Assembly (NCBI GenBank): GCA_024138015.1
Contig: JAMXBB010000002.1
Location: forward strand, 14,865,330-14,929,329
Direction: 5' to 3'
Length of the DNA: 64,000 nt
From: Lumnitzera littorea
Lineage: Eukaryota; Streptophyta; Magnoliopsida; Myrtales; Combretaceae
Position 1 is the first letter of the stretch; each line of letters opens with the position of its first letter. Shown piece after piece: positions 45,289 to 58,142 of this stretch. The notes below the pieces were generated by a model. That model searched no databases. It was not told where the DNA came from and saw nothing but the letters and a program-made list of their open reading frames with translations. The position numbers were made by a program, and so were the translations under genes.

Positions 45289-47635
45289 TGTAGACATCCT
45301 ATTTTTATCATCCTTTATTTTAAATTTAGTCCTTTTTTATTTTTTAGCAAGTTTACAAAAAATATAAATAAATGTAAAATTAAATTGAAAAAAATCGAAA
45401 AAATAATAAATAATAAATGAAAAATAAATAAATAAATAAAAATTAAAAATGATGAAAAAGTAAAATATGTAAAGCGTCTGAGTTGAGTTGGTTAATTAGT
45501 TAATTTAGGGTTGGATTAGACAATGGTTGAAGATATATGTACAATTTAATAAATTTCGAGTCTTTAAAAAAATTGAGCTTCATTAGAAAAAATATATTTT
45601 TTTAATAGCTTAGTGATATATAAAGCGGATTTTTAATCCAATTTGAAGATATTTTAATTGGATTAATTAAAATAGACTCAGGATTTATTAAATAATTAAC
45701 ATGTGTATTTTAGGCCATGGTCAATTTAGAATAAGTTAGACTAAGTTGGGCTCAAGGTAGAAAGCCTAAAAAAATTGTGAAGCTTCTAAAATTTGAGAGT
45801 GAATTAGATCGAATCATGATTAGATAATTTAGGAAATTAACAAATCTAAAGTGAATATCGTATCGTCATATTGTCATATTTTATGAAAATTGGATTTGTT
45901 AAGATTAAATCTTTATGACAGAAGAATTTAAGGATTCAAGTTCATGTTTTATAAATAATAGACTTTGATGGTAAAAGAAAAAAAATCACAATCAATTTTC
46001 TCCCCTCTTCTTTATACATTAACCAAATCACAATCCTTTCCTATCTACCCCCTACTGTACATACATAATTTATGACCAACACCCCATCGTATACATACAA
46101 TCCACTATATACACAAGGTACCATACACACACAGATTCAAAACATACAGCACACACACATACATGACACAACACATACAAATCCAAAACACGTATGCTAA
46201 CCCATTACATGGCCTACTTACTCGTGTATACATTGTATACGTTCAATCCATGCCTACTTATAGCAGATCGTGACAACAAGCACACATGCACATTCTATGC
46301 CATACGATCGTAGCATCACATAGCACAACAACGACTATAGTTCCACACACATGTACGATTCCACTATAGTCCAATGCATACAAATCCAACACCCATGCAC
46401 ATAGTCTAATTGCAGACTTAACACTTACACGCATAGTCCAAATAGCAAACTCAATTACACTCCACTACATGCCAATATCAAATCACACGCCATGCCCATG
46501 ATCTAACTCAACCTACGTGATTATCTCCCTTAGATCTAAATCGTTTTAGTAAATTGGGTAAGTTGATTTATTTTTCTTTAGTTATTATTATATTTTAAAT
46601 ATTATCATTTTACTAACCTTTTTTTCCTTTAGTGTAGGTTATTGAATAAATTCTAACATAGATTATATGTCATTTTCTTATATAGATTTGCATTTTTGCA
46701 CTTTTAGATAAATTGCATTTTTCATAAATCGCATCTTTTTCATAAAAAATGCTTCTTTTAAAAATAAAAAATTGTATTTTTAGATATAGATACATATCTT
46801 TTTCAAGATTCATATATTTTGTAAAAATATATATCTAAAGTACATATCTCAGTAGATTTGTATAAATTTTGCATTTAGGGTTTAAAAAAATAATTTTTTG
46901 GCATGTAGTGGTTTTTTTTTTTTAAAATAATGAAAAAATATTAACTAGAATCTTTTAAAAAAATTTAGTTAATTTGTTTTTTTTTAATAGATTCATATAA
47001 TTAGATCTTTTAGATTTTTTTGAAAATATAATAAATCATTAAATAACGTAAATCTAGCTCGATTTTTTAAACTAAAAAGAATCAAATCACTAAATTTTTT
47101 CTAAAAAAAAAACATAATTACATTGGTTTTATTCCGATTAGCGAGTACATTGGTATTTTTAGGGCAATCATATAAAAAAATAAGAACTTTTTATTCCTTA
47201 AAAAGAAATTTGTAGTAAAAATTATTAAAAATTCATTTTAAATGCATTTTGTACATTTTTGCATATTTTAACATCTTTAGAAATATTACAAAATAAAGAC
47301 ATGTTAGTTAGTTTCTTTATATTTTAACGTGATGGCTTAGTCTTAATAGGTTAGCTCTCGAATTGAGATTTTCTGGTTAATTTTTTGGAAAATTAATATT
47401 TTAGAAAATCCACATACTAGTGCATAAATTAATTAAGGTTTTTCTACTTGAAAACCTTAATTTGATTTTTTTTTTTACCAATTGTACTAGTTAGTGACTT
47501 CGAATTATTTTTTAAATATTTTTAACATTTTTTCAAAGAAAAATATTTTTTCTTAATTTAATGTTGAGTAATTTATATTAAGCAAGCTGGGCTTAATATA
47601 AATTAAATTAAGGAAAACTGAAATAGAGCTTGATA
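45289..47635 (+). repeat. 3' LTR of the Tat/Ogre-like element
   Basis: Starts TGTAGACATCCTATTTTTAT and ends GAGCTTGATA (probably from ...CA by C-to-T change). 2347 bp. Includes a CA-rich stretch with many ACACAC and CATACA words (46010-46540). Its last kilobase pairs with 39890-40896. Confidence 0.75.
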
Positions 47636-48298
47636 GTAATTACTTAGATAATTTAGAAAAATATATTTAGACATAAAGTTTATGAATTATGGGTACACTT
47701 AATGTTAATTGTTGAATTTGTTAGCTTAAGTGTGGACATTGTCATTCAATGACATTGAGGTTGTGGAAGGATTACGAGTAGCTACTTGTTATGTATGCTT
47801 ATAAGATTATTTGGCCATTATTTGTTGTATTGCTTGTTGTTGTCTATGTTGAACCGAGTTTTTGTAGCGTAAGGAGGCATGGTTTCCTATGATGATGTAG
47901 TAGTTAGGAGCTAAGGCCATATGACAAAGCATATCGTTGATATGTAGGAGTTATGGATGGCTTGAGTCAGTGAGCAAGGAAGAAGTTGCAATGGGGCAAA
48001 TTGGTGGTTGTAAGATGCTATTTTTGACATTGCATATGAATTGCACTCCTAATGACATAATATTGGCAATGAGTGCAGTATAAGACTATTTATTTTTGTT
48101 ATTGTCAATGCTATGACCTCAAATTGTTCCCAAAAAAATTATTGAATTGTTGTTGTCTTTAATGTTTAGGTTTTGACCAATATATTTAGGAGTAATGAAC
48201 TATACTCCAAGTCTTGGGGCACTTACTGTATGTTTTTATGTTTGGTTATTACATAATAATTTGGTATGCATGTAAAACTATGATTAGTAGCATGCATA
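47636..48298. other. Spacer between two retroelements
   Basis: Somewhat less AT-rich. No gene, repeat or RNA recognised. It ends at the copia target duplication TGTAT (48299-48303). Confidence 0.5.
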
Positions 48299-48303
48299 TG
48301 TAT

Positions 48304-48752
48304 TGTTGTATATAGTTAGTATTTCAAAGGCTTTTTATCCCATGTTTATAATATATATTATCTTAATTTAATTATTATGTACATCTTTTCAATATTTGGT
48401 TTGCTATAAACAATGCAACAATTCAAATTTTGAATTTTTGATCAATATTATACATTACACATAAATGTGAAATAAATTATTTGTATTTATTATATCAAGA
48501 CAAATCAAATTTTCGAATATATATTTATCCACTTGCTAGATAAAAACAGGTCGTTATTGCATTAAAAGAAAAATAAAAACTTCTTCTTTTTACCAGATAT
48601 ATTACATAATTGTTTATTTTCTACTTATTCTTTCTTTTTATTTATACATATGACTTATTCTATCATAGGGGAATAACTTGAAAAAATCCTTAGTGATAGT
48701 GCTCATAGGGGTCAGGTTTTGACATAGCTTTTCCTTTCTTCTTATTCCAACA
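48304..48752 (+). repeat. 5' LTR of the copia element
   Basis: TGTTGTATATAG...TATTCCAACA, 449 bp, pairing with the 3' LTR (465 bp): CTTTTTATCCCATGTTTATA, AAGACAAATCAAAT and AAAAAATCCTTA recur in order. No clean primer-binding site can be read after it. Confidence 0.9.
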
Positions 48753-48786
48753 ATCTTAAGGACTTTTTTTTTTTCTCTTCTTTTCC

Positions 48787-48859
48787 ATAGATCCAAATAA
48801 TGCCTCCAATACCATTACAACTGGTGGCATTCCTAATGTTACTCTAATAAAGAACAATC
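48787..48859 (+). pseudogene. copia gag, first 24 codons before the gypsy insertion
   Basis: The frame DPNNASNTITTGG runs into the CAATC duplication. It resumes in the same frame at 58143 once the gypsy element and one duplicate are disregarded. The expected start ATG appears as ATA at 48787, so the start is lost if this reading is right. Confidence 0.7.
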
Positions 48860-49524
48860 TAATAAGCTTACTCAATGGAAAGCCTGTCCTACCTTATACT
48901 TTCACCTAAAACGACAATATTGGACACCAAAATATCTATCTCCACTAATCCAAAACCCCTTTGACTCTAGATCCTTTTATTCTCATGCAATTAGGTACTA
49001 TCCTTCTCTCTCTTCCTCTCTTTTGCTTTTCTTTATTATTTCAAATTTAGGGTTTATGATTTCTTGCAATTGTAAGACTAAAATTCAATTCTGATTATAG
49101 ATCTCAACCCTACTATTTACTATCTATACACCAATAGTAATTTTCTTAGGATTTGATGATTAGTATTAACTAGGATTTTTTAATGTGTGCGAGGGTCAAA
49201 TAGAAGATAGATAAAAAAGTGAAAGAGAGAGCACGATTTATGGACTTCAAGCGCCACAATGGCTCTAAGAGAGTAATTGCTCAACTGATAAGGAAGGATG
49301 ATTTCCTCTTTTGTTTGTTATTTTTCTTTCATACTAGCTATACTATTATAACTGATTGTAATTGTAATCTATTACTATTACTATGCTGCATAACTATTTC
49401 TATACTCTTGTAACTCCTATAATTGTACATACAAGCATGTAACATTTATGTAACATAGTCTTTAGGGTATTGAGGTTGTCTCCTACTTCTTGGTACTCTT
49501 TCTGTTCTTGTGTTCGTTATATCA
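48860..49524 (-). repeat. 3' LTR of the gypsy element
   Basis: 665 bp, ends TATATCA (minus-strand start TGATA). Pairs with 57470-58137 over its full length, e.g. GGATTTGATGATTAGTATTA. The frame at 49219-49413 is a chance frame within the LTR. Confidence 0.9.
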
Positions 49525-49526
49525 TA

Positions 49527-49550
49527 TCCCCCAACCCCACCCCCCTCCTT
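49527..49550 (-). other. Polypurine tract of the gypsy element
   Basis: On the minus strand AAGGAGGGGGGTGGGGTTGG and following Gs directly precede the 3' LTR, where plus-strand DNA synthesis is primed. It confirms orientation. The tract is unusually G-rich. Confidence 0.8.
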
Positions 49551-49559
49551 AGAATAGTG

Positions 49560-50880
49560 ACCTTATCCCCCAAGGTCAAAAGTCAAGTAATCTCTTAGGA
49601 AATAATGGTAATCTACCCATGTAGCCTCTAATGGCTCTAAAGACTCCCATTACACCTGAAACTATGTTACTTTGCATCCCTGTTAGTGAATGTCCCTTAT
49701 ATCCAGAATTACTAGAGGTTTCACTATAAGATTATTAGTGAAATCCTCTAAAGGAAGAGGTTAAGGTACATCCATTGGTTCTTGTACCTTCTTTAATAAT
49801 GAAACATGAAAAACCAGATGCATGTGAGCTTGTTTTGGTAAAGTAAGCTTATAAGCTATTAAACTTACCCTCTCCTTAACCATTAAGGGTCTAAAATATC
49901 TTCTAGCTAGCTTATAAGACAATTTGTTAGCCACGGACGTCTAACGATAAGGTTGTAACTTCACATAAACATAATTTCCAATTTGCAATTGTTTATCGGT
50001 TCTCTTTTGATCTGCAAATGTTTTCATTCTTTACTATGCTTTCTATAAATTTAGTTTTAGGAGCCTCAAAATTTGATCTCTATCCATGAGTTTTAATTTT
50101 GTAACTTCAGCGATAGTCATTCTCTTAATATAATCAGGGATTCTAAGCGGATTCTTACCATATAATGCCTAAAATGGTGTTATCTCAACACTGGTATGAT
50201 AACTAGTGCTAAAGCAATATTTGGCCTAAGGAAAAACCTTAGGCTATTCTCTAGGCTCATTTGTAACAAATGTCCTCAAGTAATGTTCTAAGCACTTGTT
50301 AAATACTTCAGTTTAACCATTCATTTGTAGGTGATAGGCTAAACTCATTTTTAACTGTATATCACTTAATTTAAAAAGGTTTTGCCAAAATCCACTCACA
50401 AATATTTTGTCTCGATTTGAAACTATTGACTTAAGAATACCATGAAACTTAACTACAATATCTATAAACAATTTCATGACTCTAATAGTTGTATAAGTTG
50501 TTGATAATAATCCTAAATAACAATATTTTATGAGTTTATCCACAACAACCATAATAATCGAGTATCGTGTAGATGTGGGTAACCTAGTTATAAAATCCTT
50601 AAAGATGTCTTCAAAAACCTATTGTGGTATAGGAAGTGATTGAAGTAAACTTATCGAACAAGTTGTTAAATATTTTACTTGTTGACATATGTGGCAATTC
50701 TTCACAAATTTCTCTACATCTCCTCTCGTTCCTTTCTAATAAAATGTGTTGCTTAGCCTTTTAAAAGTTTTCAACACCCCCATATGTCCTCTTATTGATT
50801 ATGCATGAAATTCTAATATTAAAAATGGAATAACAGTAGAATTTAGAGGAATATAAATTCTTATACCTTCATATAACAAT
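49560..50880 (-). pseudogene. gypsy integrase and chromodomain-like tail, broken
   Basis: From high to low coordinates: an HHCC-type zinc region (GHMGVLKTFKRLSN, CHICQQ, about 50800-50640). The catalytic core follows, with VVVDKLIKY (first Asp), SNRDKIFVSGFWQ (second Asp) and HLQMNGQTEVFNK (Glu). Then PFQALYGKNPLRIPDY, and a C-terminal segment ending EATWVDYHYFLRDYLTFDLG and KVTIL, close to the chromodomain-like end of chromovirus integrases. Stops lie between most parts. Confidence 0.8.
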
Positions 50881-51020
50881 CCATCTTTGTCTACTAAAGA
50901 TCAAGAATGCGACTCCCCATTTTCACACTTTTCCTTCAATTTCTTCCATTTCGAAGCCTTTAGTAGCTACAACTTCAAAAATGTAATAGAATCAATTGAG
51001 GGCATAGAAAGAGCCATTAC

Positions 51021-51420
51021 TTAAAAACCTTGTTCAAATTGCATTGACAAGGCATCGATTGCTTTATTGTCTAGTCCAAGCTCATATTGAATCTCATAGT
51101 CATACCCTAATGGTTTTACTAAGTATTGTTGTTGCTCCAGGGATCGTATGACTTGAGTCAATAAGTATTTTAGGCTCTTTTGATAAGTTCTTATGATAAA
51201 GTGCCTACCTAACAAATATTGTCTCCACTTTTTAACTAATTCAACCATAGCTTCTAGTTCTCTCACATATGTGTTGGCTTTTTGGAGTTTAATACTAAAT
51301 TTTTTACTAAAATAAGCTATTGAATTAGCTCCTTGATGTAGTATTGCTCTTAGACCAGCTGTTGATGCATCTGCCTCTACTATAAAAAAAATCCCCTTAA
51401 TTGCTTAGAATTAATTGGTT
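51021..51420 (-). pseudogene. gypsy RNase H, broken
   Basis: Minus-strand frame 51266-51021 has KKWRQYLLGRHFIIRTYQKS and GYDYEIQYELGLDNKAIDAL. This matches the gypsy RNase H pattern, where TDQxSLK is usual and the Asp is Tyr here. Upstream parts are frameshifted. Confidence 0.8.
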
Positions 51421-51539
51421 GTGGCCACTTTTGTATTGCTGCAATCTTCTCTGGAACTAGTTGACCCCTTTTGCTATATGGCTTAAATAGCCAATACACT
51501 TTTGGGAAAATGAACACTTAGCCTTTTTTAAATAAAAAA

Positions 51540-52215
51540 TATTCTCCCATTAGCATTGTAATGCTTTCTCCAAATGCTCTAAGTGTTCCTTAAGTGATTT
51601 GCTGGATACTAAAATATCATCAAAGAAAACTACTATAAATTTCATCAAAATAAGGCTTGAAGATACTATTAATGATACTTTGAAAAGTTATTGATGCATT
51701 TGACAACTCGAAAGGTATTATGGGAAATTTATAATGGCCTTTATGAGTGCGAAAGGCTGTTTTGTGTGTATTATTTGGATTCATACGAATTTGATGATAT
51801 CCAACCTTCAAATCCATCTTAGAAAAAATAGTTATTCTACCTAATTCATCTAATAACTTGTCTATAGTTGGTATTGGGAATTTATTTATGATTGTGGCTT
51901 GATTTAAGGCTTTATAATCAATGCAAAATCTCTAAGAGTCATCTTTTTTTTTTTTTTTTACCAATAACACTGGTGAAGAAAAAGCACTAGTTCCAGGCTT
52001 TATTACTCCTAAATCTAGCATCTCTTGCACCAATTTCTCAATTTCTCTCTTTTAAAAGTAAGGTTAATGGTATAGTTTAACATTGATAACTTGTTGCTCA
52101 CTTTCAAATAAATATGGTGATGCATTGATCTAAGTGGTGGCAATGATGAAGGGGTTGTGAAAATATCCTCGAATCTTCCTAATAAGTATTCGATAGATTT
52201 ATTACTAGTGACACA
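51540..52215 (-). pseudogene. gypsy reverse transcriptase, broken
   Basis: Contains SIEYLLGRFEDIF and SLPPL (RT N-terminus, cut by the inserted LTR at 52216), LVKEM-like region with stops, MDLKVGYHQIRMNPNN, KTAFRTHKGHYKF and the catalytic box VVFFDDIL near 51625. One frameshift separates the box from the preceding PYFDE. The YxDD-type aspartates survive but the frame does not. Confidence 0.85.
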
Positions 52216-55200
52216 TGTCACGCCCCGAACAAGAAGAGTCATAACAGTCTTGCCGTGTAAATTAATCTAAGATAAAAGCTGACTTCACAGCTACTATCGT
52301 AGACGCAGTTTACACAAGGCGCACAACTCAACCAGCTTGAAACGTCTGTTCTGACACCTGTTAATAACCAAACATGTGGTAGAGCTTTTACAAGTTACTT
52401 ATTTTATACAACCTATTGTTTAGTATCACAACAGTATTTAAACAAACGTTTCACGTCCAAAGGTAAAGTTTACAATCAGAGTTTATTAAAAACGATGCGT
52501 TTTGCAATCTATATACATTAAGTTAGAAAACTAGTGGGCTTCCAGGAAATTCCCAATTAGTTTTCCCCAAAACTTAAAGGCAAAGTCAAGAGCTCAGGTT
52601 CAGTTAATTCCTTGATCTTCACTTTCCCACACAGCAGCACAATAACCTGGGAACGGTGGTACCCAAACATCTTGCCTTCACTCAACACTTGCAAAAGAGT
52701 CTATAGGGATGTGAGCACAACTAGCTTAGTAAGTGGGGCGGAGTCAGAAGAGTACTATACAATCACAAATAAGGTTAATAATCATGATGAAATGCAATGC
52801 AATCACTCAAATTAAACATCGTACAGTGTTATCCAGTCCACTGTGAGGTTAAAGAAATTACATTCGCTCTAACCCAAATTGAGGAGTTTCGTCGCGACTC
52901 AAGTCAGACCAAACCCGGGCTTATGCAATGGAGAACACCCTCCTCTCATGATCGCCTTCGAACCACAGCCCCTAACCTTGCCGCAACCTCCTCGCCTATC
53001 ACTTAGTTCAACTAAGGATGGGGAAAGGACCATTTCAGCTATCCTCATCAAAGGAAGTCAGTATTTGGCCTAACACTCTTAATCATTTTCCCCTAACGGG
53101 TGATTATGCATGTCCAATTACATTTTAGTCGAATAACTGTTAGTGTTAATCAAGGGTGACTAACAAGTTCACACAATATAGAATCCATGCAAATATGTAG
53201 AACAGTACACCAAGGAGTTGAACTCTTGTCACAATTGAGTATCATTTACACACATAGCATGCGCATAATCATCTAACTACAAACACAACCAGAAGTACTC
53301 TTGGGTCTCCGGATACTTTAAATAGCACCCAAACAGCAGTGAAGCCATAACCCCAACTTACTTGTTTAGACGTTTGCTATTGCTGACTTGAATTGTCAAC
53401 CGTCTTTGTATTGGAAGGTCCTAATTACACAAAAGGCCCAAATTCAGTTTTCATAATAATTACGAAAACATTAGGGTTTTATCTAGAATGGTTATATATA
53501 TATATATATTATTTCCATAATATACTGTTATGTTATCACTATATATCAAATTAAATTATTAATTATTGATATTGTACATCATATATACTATTACGTATTA
53601 TATATCGTTTCGATCGTATCGAAACGTACTTTTTATTTATTAAGTCATGTTTTAATTCCGGTAAGGTTACCGAAATATGTATATTCTTGAATATGATATA
53701 GTCTTAAGCTAAATTACTTAAGGTTATCCGATTTCAACAAAATTAGTGTCATTGAGTTCGTATAGATCTAACAACACGTTTTACGAATCTTGTTTCTAGA
53801 GATGGCTTTTAACGGGTAGTTTGAGTTTTTAATACAATTATACATAATTATATAAGAATGATTGTATTATACGTAATTTACATTATTACATTATATTTTT
53901 ATCTAATTCGTCCTTATATTATAACAATATAAGTATTATTCAATTCTAATATACCTAAAGTGTATCCCGATCAGAAAACATTAATAAATAAAATAAAAAT
54001 ATCCATTAATCCAATCTGATTAGCAATCCTTTATATAGTTTTTATTTAATTATTTAATTCATTTTAGTCTATTAATATTACAAATACACCCCGACTTGTA
54101 ATTTAAGCTATTTTACTTAATAAATTCGTAATAAATAGTTTGGGTTATCAAATAATTTTCCGAAAATTTCTATAAGTTTCTAAAAATATAGGAAATTCAG
54201 TTATCACTTGGTTTCAAGTTTCCGACCTATTGCCTATATTTTCATATTGACGGTTTTACCCCTAAATTATGATAAACTATCCAATTATAATTCTTTTAGC
54301 ACTAAATTAATTTCAATCTGACTCAATACTGTTACTATTTATTATAGATCAGTACATGTCCATTTCATCAATTAATTTCATAATTTCCTATTAAACTCAT
54401 AATTTCAGCCTATTTTCGAGCTAATTTCAGGCCTAAAAATGCAATAAATATTAAAATTATTCAAATAAAAATTTGGGCTACATAGCAATTACCTATATAT
54501 CATACACATCCTACACAAAAATTTTCAGCTAGAAACAACATCATATAGTACATTTATTTCACAAATATAAATTCGGGTGAATTATAGATTTCTTAATAAA
54601 GTATATTAAATATTACGAATTTTTCAAAAATAAAAATATCACATGAAAGCATGTCTAAAATAACCTAAGTACAATTTTTTTCATAATTTTTTAGGTGGAT
54701 TTACTATTTTTTAGAAATTATTGAAAAACAGGGCAGGAAATTGACCTTGGTGTTCTTAGGTGTTCTGGTAGTCGGCGGCGGTTGGGAGGTTGTCGAATAG
54801 CCTGCGCGGTGGGTGGACCATGTGAGGTTGATTGGGTTTCACAGCAGAACCACTCTAGGTTAGGGTTCTACACTTTCACTAATTTTTTCTGTGTTTTTCT
54901 AAATTTGTTTTTATTTTCTACATTTTTTTCTAATTTTTCTTTTTCTCTATTCTTGGTTCCTAACTGCTAAATGTTGTCAATCTACTGATAGGATAGTTTT
55001 TATAAAATTCTTTCACTGCCTATGAATTTTTCTTTATTTTTTTTTTCTTTTGTTTTCATCTTTAACAAAGCATGAGGTGCCTAAATGTTGAAGATTTGCT
55101 TTTTGAATCAGCATTCCTATCCTTGTCTCTTGCCACGCATCATTGTCCAGCAATCTCCAATGTATTTGATCAATTTTTCTTTTTCTTTTATTAAATAATT

Positions 55201-55752
55201 ACTTAAATATAGATATTATATGTTAGAATTAGTTATTTAATTAATATACAAGTTTATACCCTATGTAAATAACATGTGAAATATATAACTTTACTCATAT
55301 AATTAAGTTTATAGCATATCTTTTATTTTTAGGATATGTTCTAAAGTTAATTTCATGAATTCAATACAATAAATATATAATTACATAATTTAGGGTTAAT
55401 TTACGGGTATAATTATTATTTATACCGGGTATACTCGTAAAATTACGTATATTTTTATATAGTAAATTATACTACATTATCTCATTTTATAGCTCAGTTA
55501 ACTTATTTCTAAGTTCTCATTGTAATCTAAGTTCGATTTTAGGAGTTCCGAACATTTTAGTGCTTTATTAAATATTCTAATTTCTAAGGGTAAAATTGGG
55601 ATTTTGGGTCATTATTACTAAAATCTAACTTCACTGTAATATCTTACTAACTTTTTTATTCTAGTCATAAAGTTTGGGCTCAATTGGATAAGTTCCCCTG
55701 AAAGTCCTAAATCTAAGCTCGGTTGTCCTAAACTCAATTTTGGGAGCTTACA
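52216..55752 (-). mobile_element. Solo LTR of the TGTCACGCCCCGAAC family nested in the gypsy pol
   Basis: Starts TGTCACGCCCCGAACAAG and ends GGAGCTTACA. 3537 bp. Flanks ACACA (52211-52215) and ATACA (55753-55757) form a 5-base duplication with one C/T difference. The gypsy protein reading resumes on both sides. Related over its length to 35943-38868. Internal frames (52612-53073, 54782-54970) are chance. On the minus strand CTTTTGCAAGTG marks the same splice-like box. It is the innermost layer of the nest. Confidence 0.85.
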
Positions 55753-55859
55753 ATACACATGGGTGATTGAGCTTTCTAAGCCACTAAATGAAAAAAACAA
55801 GCTACATTGTTAGACTTAACCAATTTCCTTAGTTGCTGATGCTCTATTCTCTTCATTTG

Positions 55860-56303
55860 CAGGTTAGTATTACCCTACAATTTAATTCTTTTGCCTTGCA
55901 CAAGAAATTTCATTATTAATATTGAGTAATAAGAGGAAATAGGCCCCAAAGTAGTCAATTACTGTATCCTAAAAACCAAATATGCTCCTTGAATTTCCAG
56001 AACATAAAAATCCACTATGAACTTCTCATTATTCAACATTGACGACACATTTCTACATATACCAACACAAACCAAATTATTGCTATTTACAATCATCATA
56101 GAAAATTGAGGAATAGCTATTGTAAGTAAATTTAAACTCTTTGCCACATTAGATTGAATAAAATTGTGTGTACGACCACTATCCACCAACATAGTCACCA
56201 TTCTGCAATGCACTTTACCTTGTAATCTTAAGGTTTTAAGTGCTAAAACACTCGAAAGAGCATGGTAATTGATTTTCATACTATCATTTTCACCCTTATG
56301 CAA
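55860..56303 (-). pseudogene. gypsy protease region, broken
   Basis: A 114-residue open stretch has MVTMLVDSGRTHNFIQ, the aspartic-protease active-site region of Ty3/gypsy (usually DSGSTHNFI). It continues as LVFRIQ then, after a stop, LTTLGP as in the family phrase W L.TLGP. The catalytic Asp is retained. Confidence 0.85.
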
Positions 56304-56399
56304 TGCATCATTAGCTATAGCATGCTGAAAGATCTCATCTTATATAACATCATTTTCATCTACTTCATCATCATAATCTGATAGTTGAATCATTATAAA

Positions 56400-57435
56400 A
56401 AATTTAGCTTTGCACACATGTCCTTTATGGAATTTCTCATTACAATTATAGCACAATCTTTTCTTTCTTCTCAAAACTAACTCGTTAGGTGTCATTTTTT
56501 GTATAAGCAATGAATTTGGTTTCTGGTTTATATTTGTTTGAGGTAAGTTTGATGTGTTTTTAGTGTTTTAGGACGAAGGAACAAGGTGGAAACAATTGAT
56601 GCTTAGTTTAAAGTTTTGTTTTGTTTGAAAGGAAATATGTTTGAACTGGAATTGAATTTTGAAAATGTGGTATTTTGGTTTTTTAAGGTTTGTAATTTGG
56701 TCTTATGTAGGATAGACTCATAACACACAATAGAGAATAAGGTTGGGCTGATACGACTTCGGCTTGTATTTTTAGTTTAAGACTGCGAATATAATAGCTT
56801 TGTAGAAACGATTTTGATAAACCAGTGACATGTATAGATAGTGTTTCAAAGTCATGTGTATATTACAAGACACTACCTCTTTGAGTTAGCTTTGCAAGTT
56901 TACCTTGATAATCCTCAAATAATGATGGACTAAATCTACTTTTTATAACTTTAACAAATGCAGGACATGTAGACATAAGTTCATTTCTTGCTAATAATTG
57001 AAACCAGTCTAATGCTTAATCTTTCATAACTAATGATGCTAACTTCAATTTTTCATGTGCTAGTACTTTAAAAAATTCAAAAAATTACTTTACCTTGAAA
57101 ATCCAAGAAGTTAGATCATGACCATTGAATTTAGGTAAATGCAATTTAATGTTTTTGATGAAAGAATGCGACTCGAATGTCTTGTTACGAGAAAATGATG
57201 AAGATTCCTCTACATTTCTTGGATTCATTTGATTCTCATTTGGCTGCTTGAACGTTCTCAACATGTTTTTCATATTCTCATTGATTTCTACTATCATCAT
57301 TTGCATATTCTTTTAAGTATCATCCATGTACCCCACACGTACATCAAGACCACCAATATCAACCAACTCCAATCGAATGTCATGCTTCTATATGTCTTTT
57401 TGTAAAGTTGCTATACTTCTTGTATTGTTTGCCAT
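56400..57435 (-). pseudogene. gypsy gag with zinc knuckle, broken
   Basis: Minus-strand start ATG at 57435. IKLHLPKFNGHDLTSWIFKV (near 57100) is the typical start of the capsid-like region. VTGLSKSFLQSYYIRSLK (about 56830) follows, then the CCHC knuckle CYNCNEKFHKGHVC at about 56450-56410. Stops and frame changes separate the pieces. No large foreign insert is needed to explain the spacing. Confidence 0.8.
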
Positions 57436-57469
57436 CTTTGATCTTGATCAAAATCAATGAAAGCATCAA

Positions 57470-58137
57470 CAATAGGCTTACTCAATGGAAAGCCTGGTCT
57501 ACCTTATACTTTCACCCAAAACAACAATACTGGATACCAAAATATCTATCTCCACTAAAGAAAGCCCCCTCTGACTCTAAATCCTTCTATTCTTACGCAA
57601 TTAGGTATCATCCTTCTCTCTCTTCCTCTCTTTTACTTTTCTTTGTTATTTCAAATTTAGGTTTTATGATTTTTAGCTATCATAAGACAAAAATTCAATT
57701 CTAATTATACATCTCGATTCTACTATTTATGATCTATACACTAATAGTAATTTTGTTAGGATTTGATGATTAGTATTAACTAAGGGTTTTTAATGTGTGC
57801 GAGGTTTAAATGGAGGGTAGATGTAAAAGTGAAAGAGTGAACAAGATTTGTGGACTTTAAGCACCACAATGGCTCCAAGAGAGTAATTGCTTAACTAATA
57901 GGGAAGGATGATTCCCTCTTTTGTTTGTTATTTTGCTTTTATATTAGCTACATTACTATAACCGATTGTAACTGTAATTTGTTACTATTACTACTATGCT
58001 GTATAATTGTTTTTATACTCTTGCGATTCCTGTAACTGTTTATACAAGTGTGTAATATTTATGTAACATAGTTTTTAAGATACTGAGGTTGTCTCTTGCT
58101 TCTTAGTATTTTGTCTGTTCTTATGTTCATCATATCA
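57470..58137 (-). repeat. 5' LTR of the gypsy element
   Basis: 668 bp, pairing with 48860-49524. Ends CATATCA before the duplication CAATC. The primer-binding site expected just left of it is too altered to identify. Confidence 0.9.
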
Positions 58138-58142
58138 CAATC

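Larger units (their letters stand above)
39890..47635 (+). mobile_element. Tat/Ogre-like LTR element without recognisable genes, 5' LTR truncated
   Basis: A 5' LTR remnant (39890-40896) and a full 3' LTR (45289-47635) are direct repeats. A primer-binding site of the TGGCGACTC type follows the 5' LTR. The internal region has no gag or pol motif and carries a 39-bp tandem array near its 3' end. A solo LTR of the same broad family is inserted in that array (42678-44987). Without that insert the internal region is about 2 kb, so the element is a non-autonomous derivative. Confidence 0.7.
48860..58137 (-). mobile_element. Ty3/gypsy (chromovirus-like) retrotransposon nested in the copia gag
   Basis: LTRs at 48860-49524 and 57470-58137 are direct repeats. 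The perfect duplication CAATC lies at 48855-48859 and 58138-58142. Domains on the minus strand are in the order gag, protease, RT, RNase H, integrase, which defines Ty3/gypsy. Without the LTR inserted at 52216-55752 it is about 5.7 kb. The first base pairs of both inner or outer ends have drifted (TAATA and CAATA for an inferred TGATA). All frames are interrupted. Confidence 0.92.

Noticed and set aside
45094..45420. 108-codon plus-strand frame
   Set aside because: It runs from element 3' untranslated sequence into the LTR and is driven by AT composition.
49527..49550. G-quadruplex with four GGG runs
   Set aside because: The minus-strand tract has only three clear runs of three or more Gs separated by loops; it is adequately explained as the polypurine tract.
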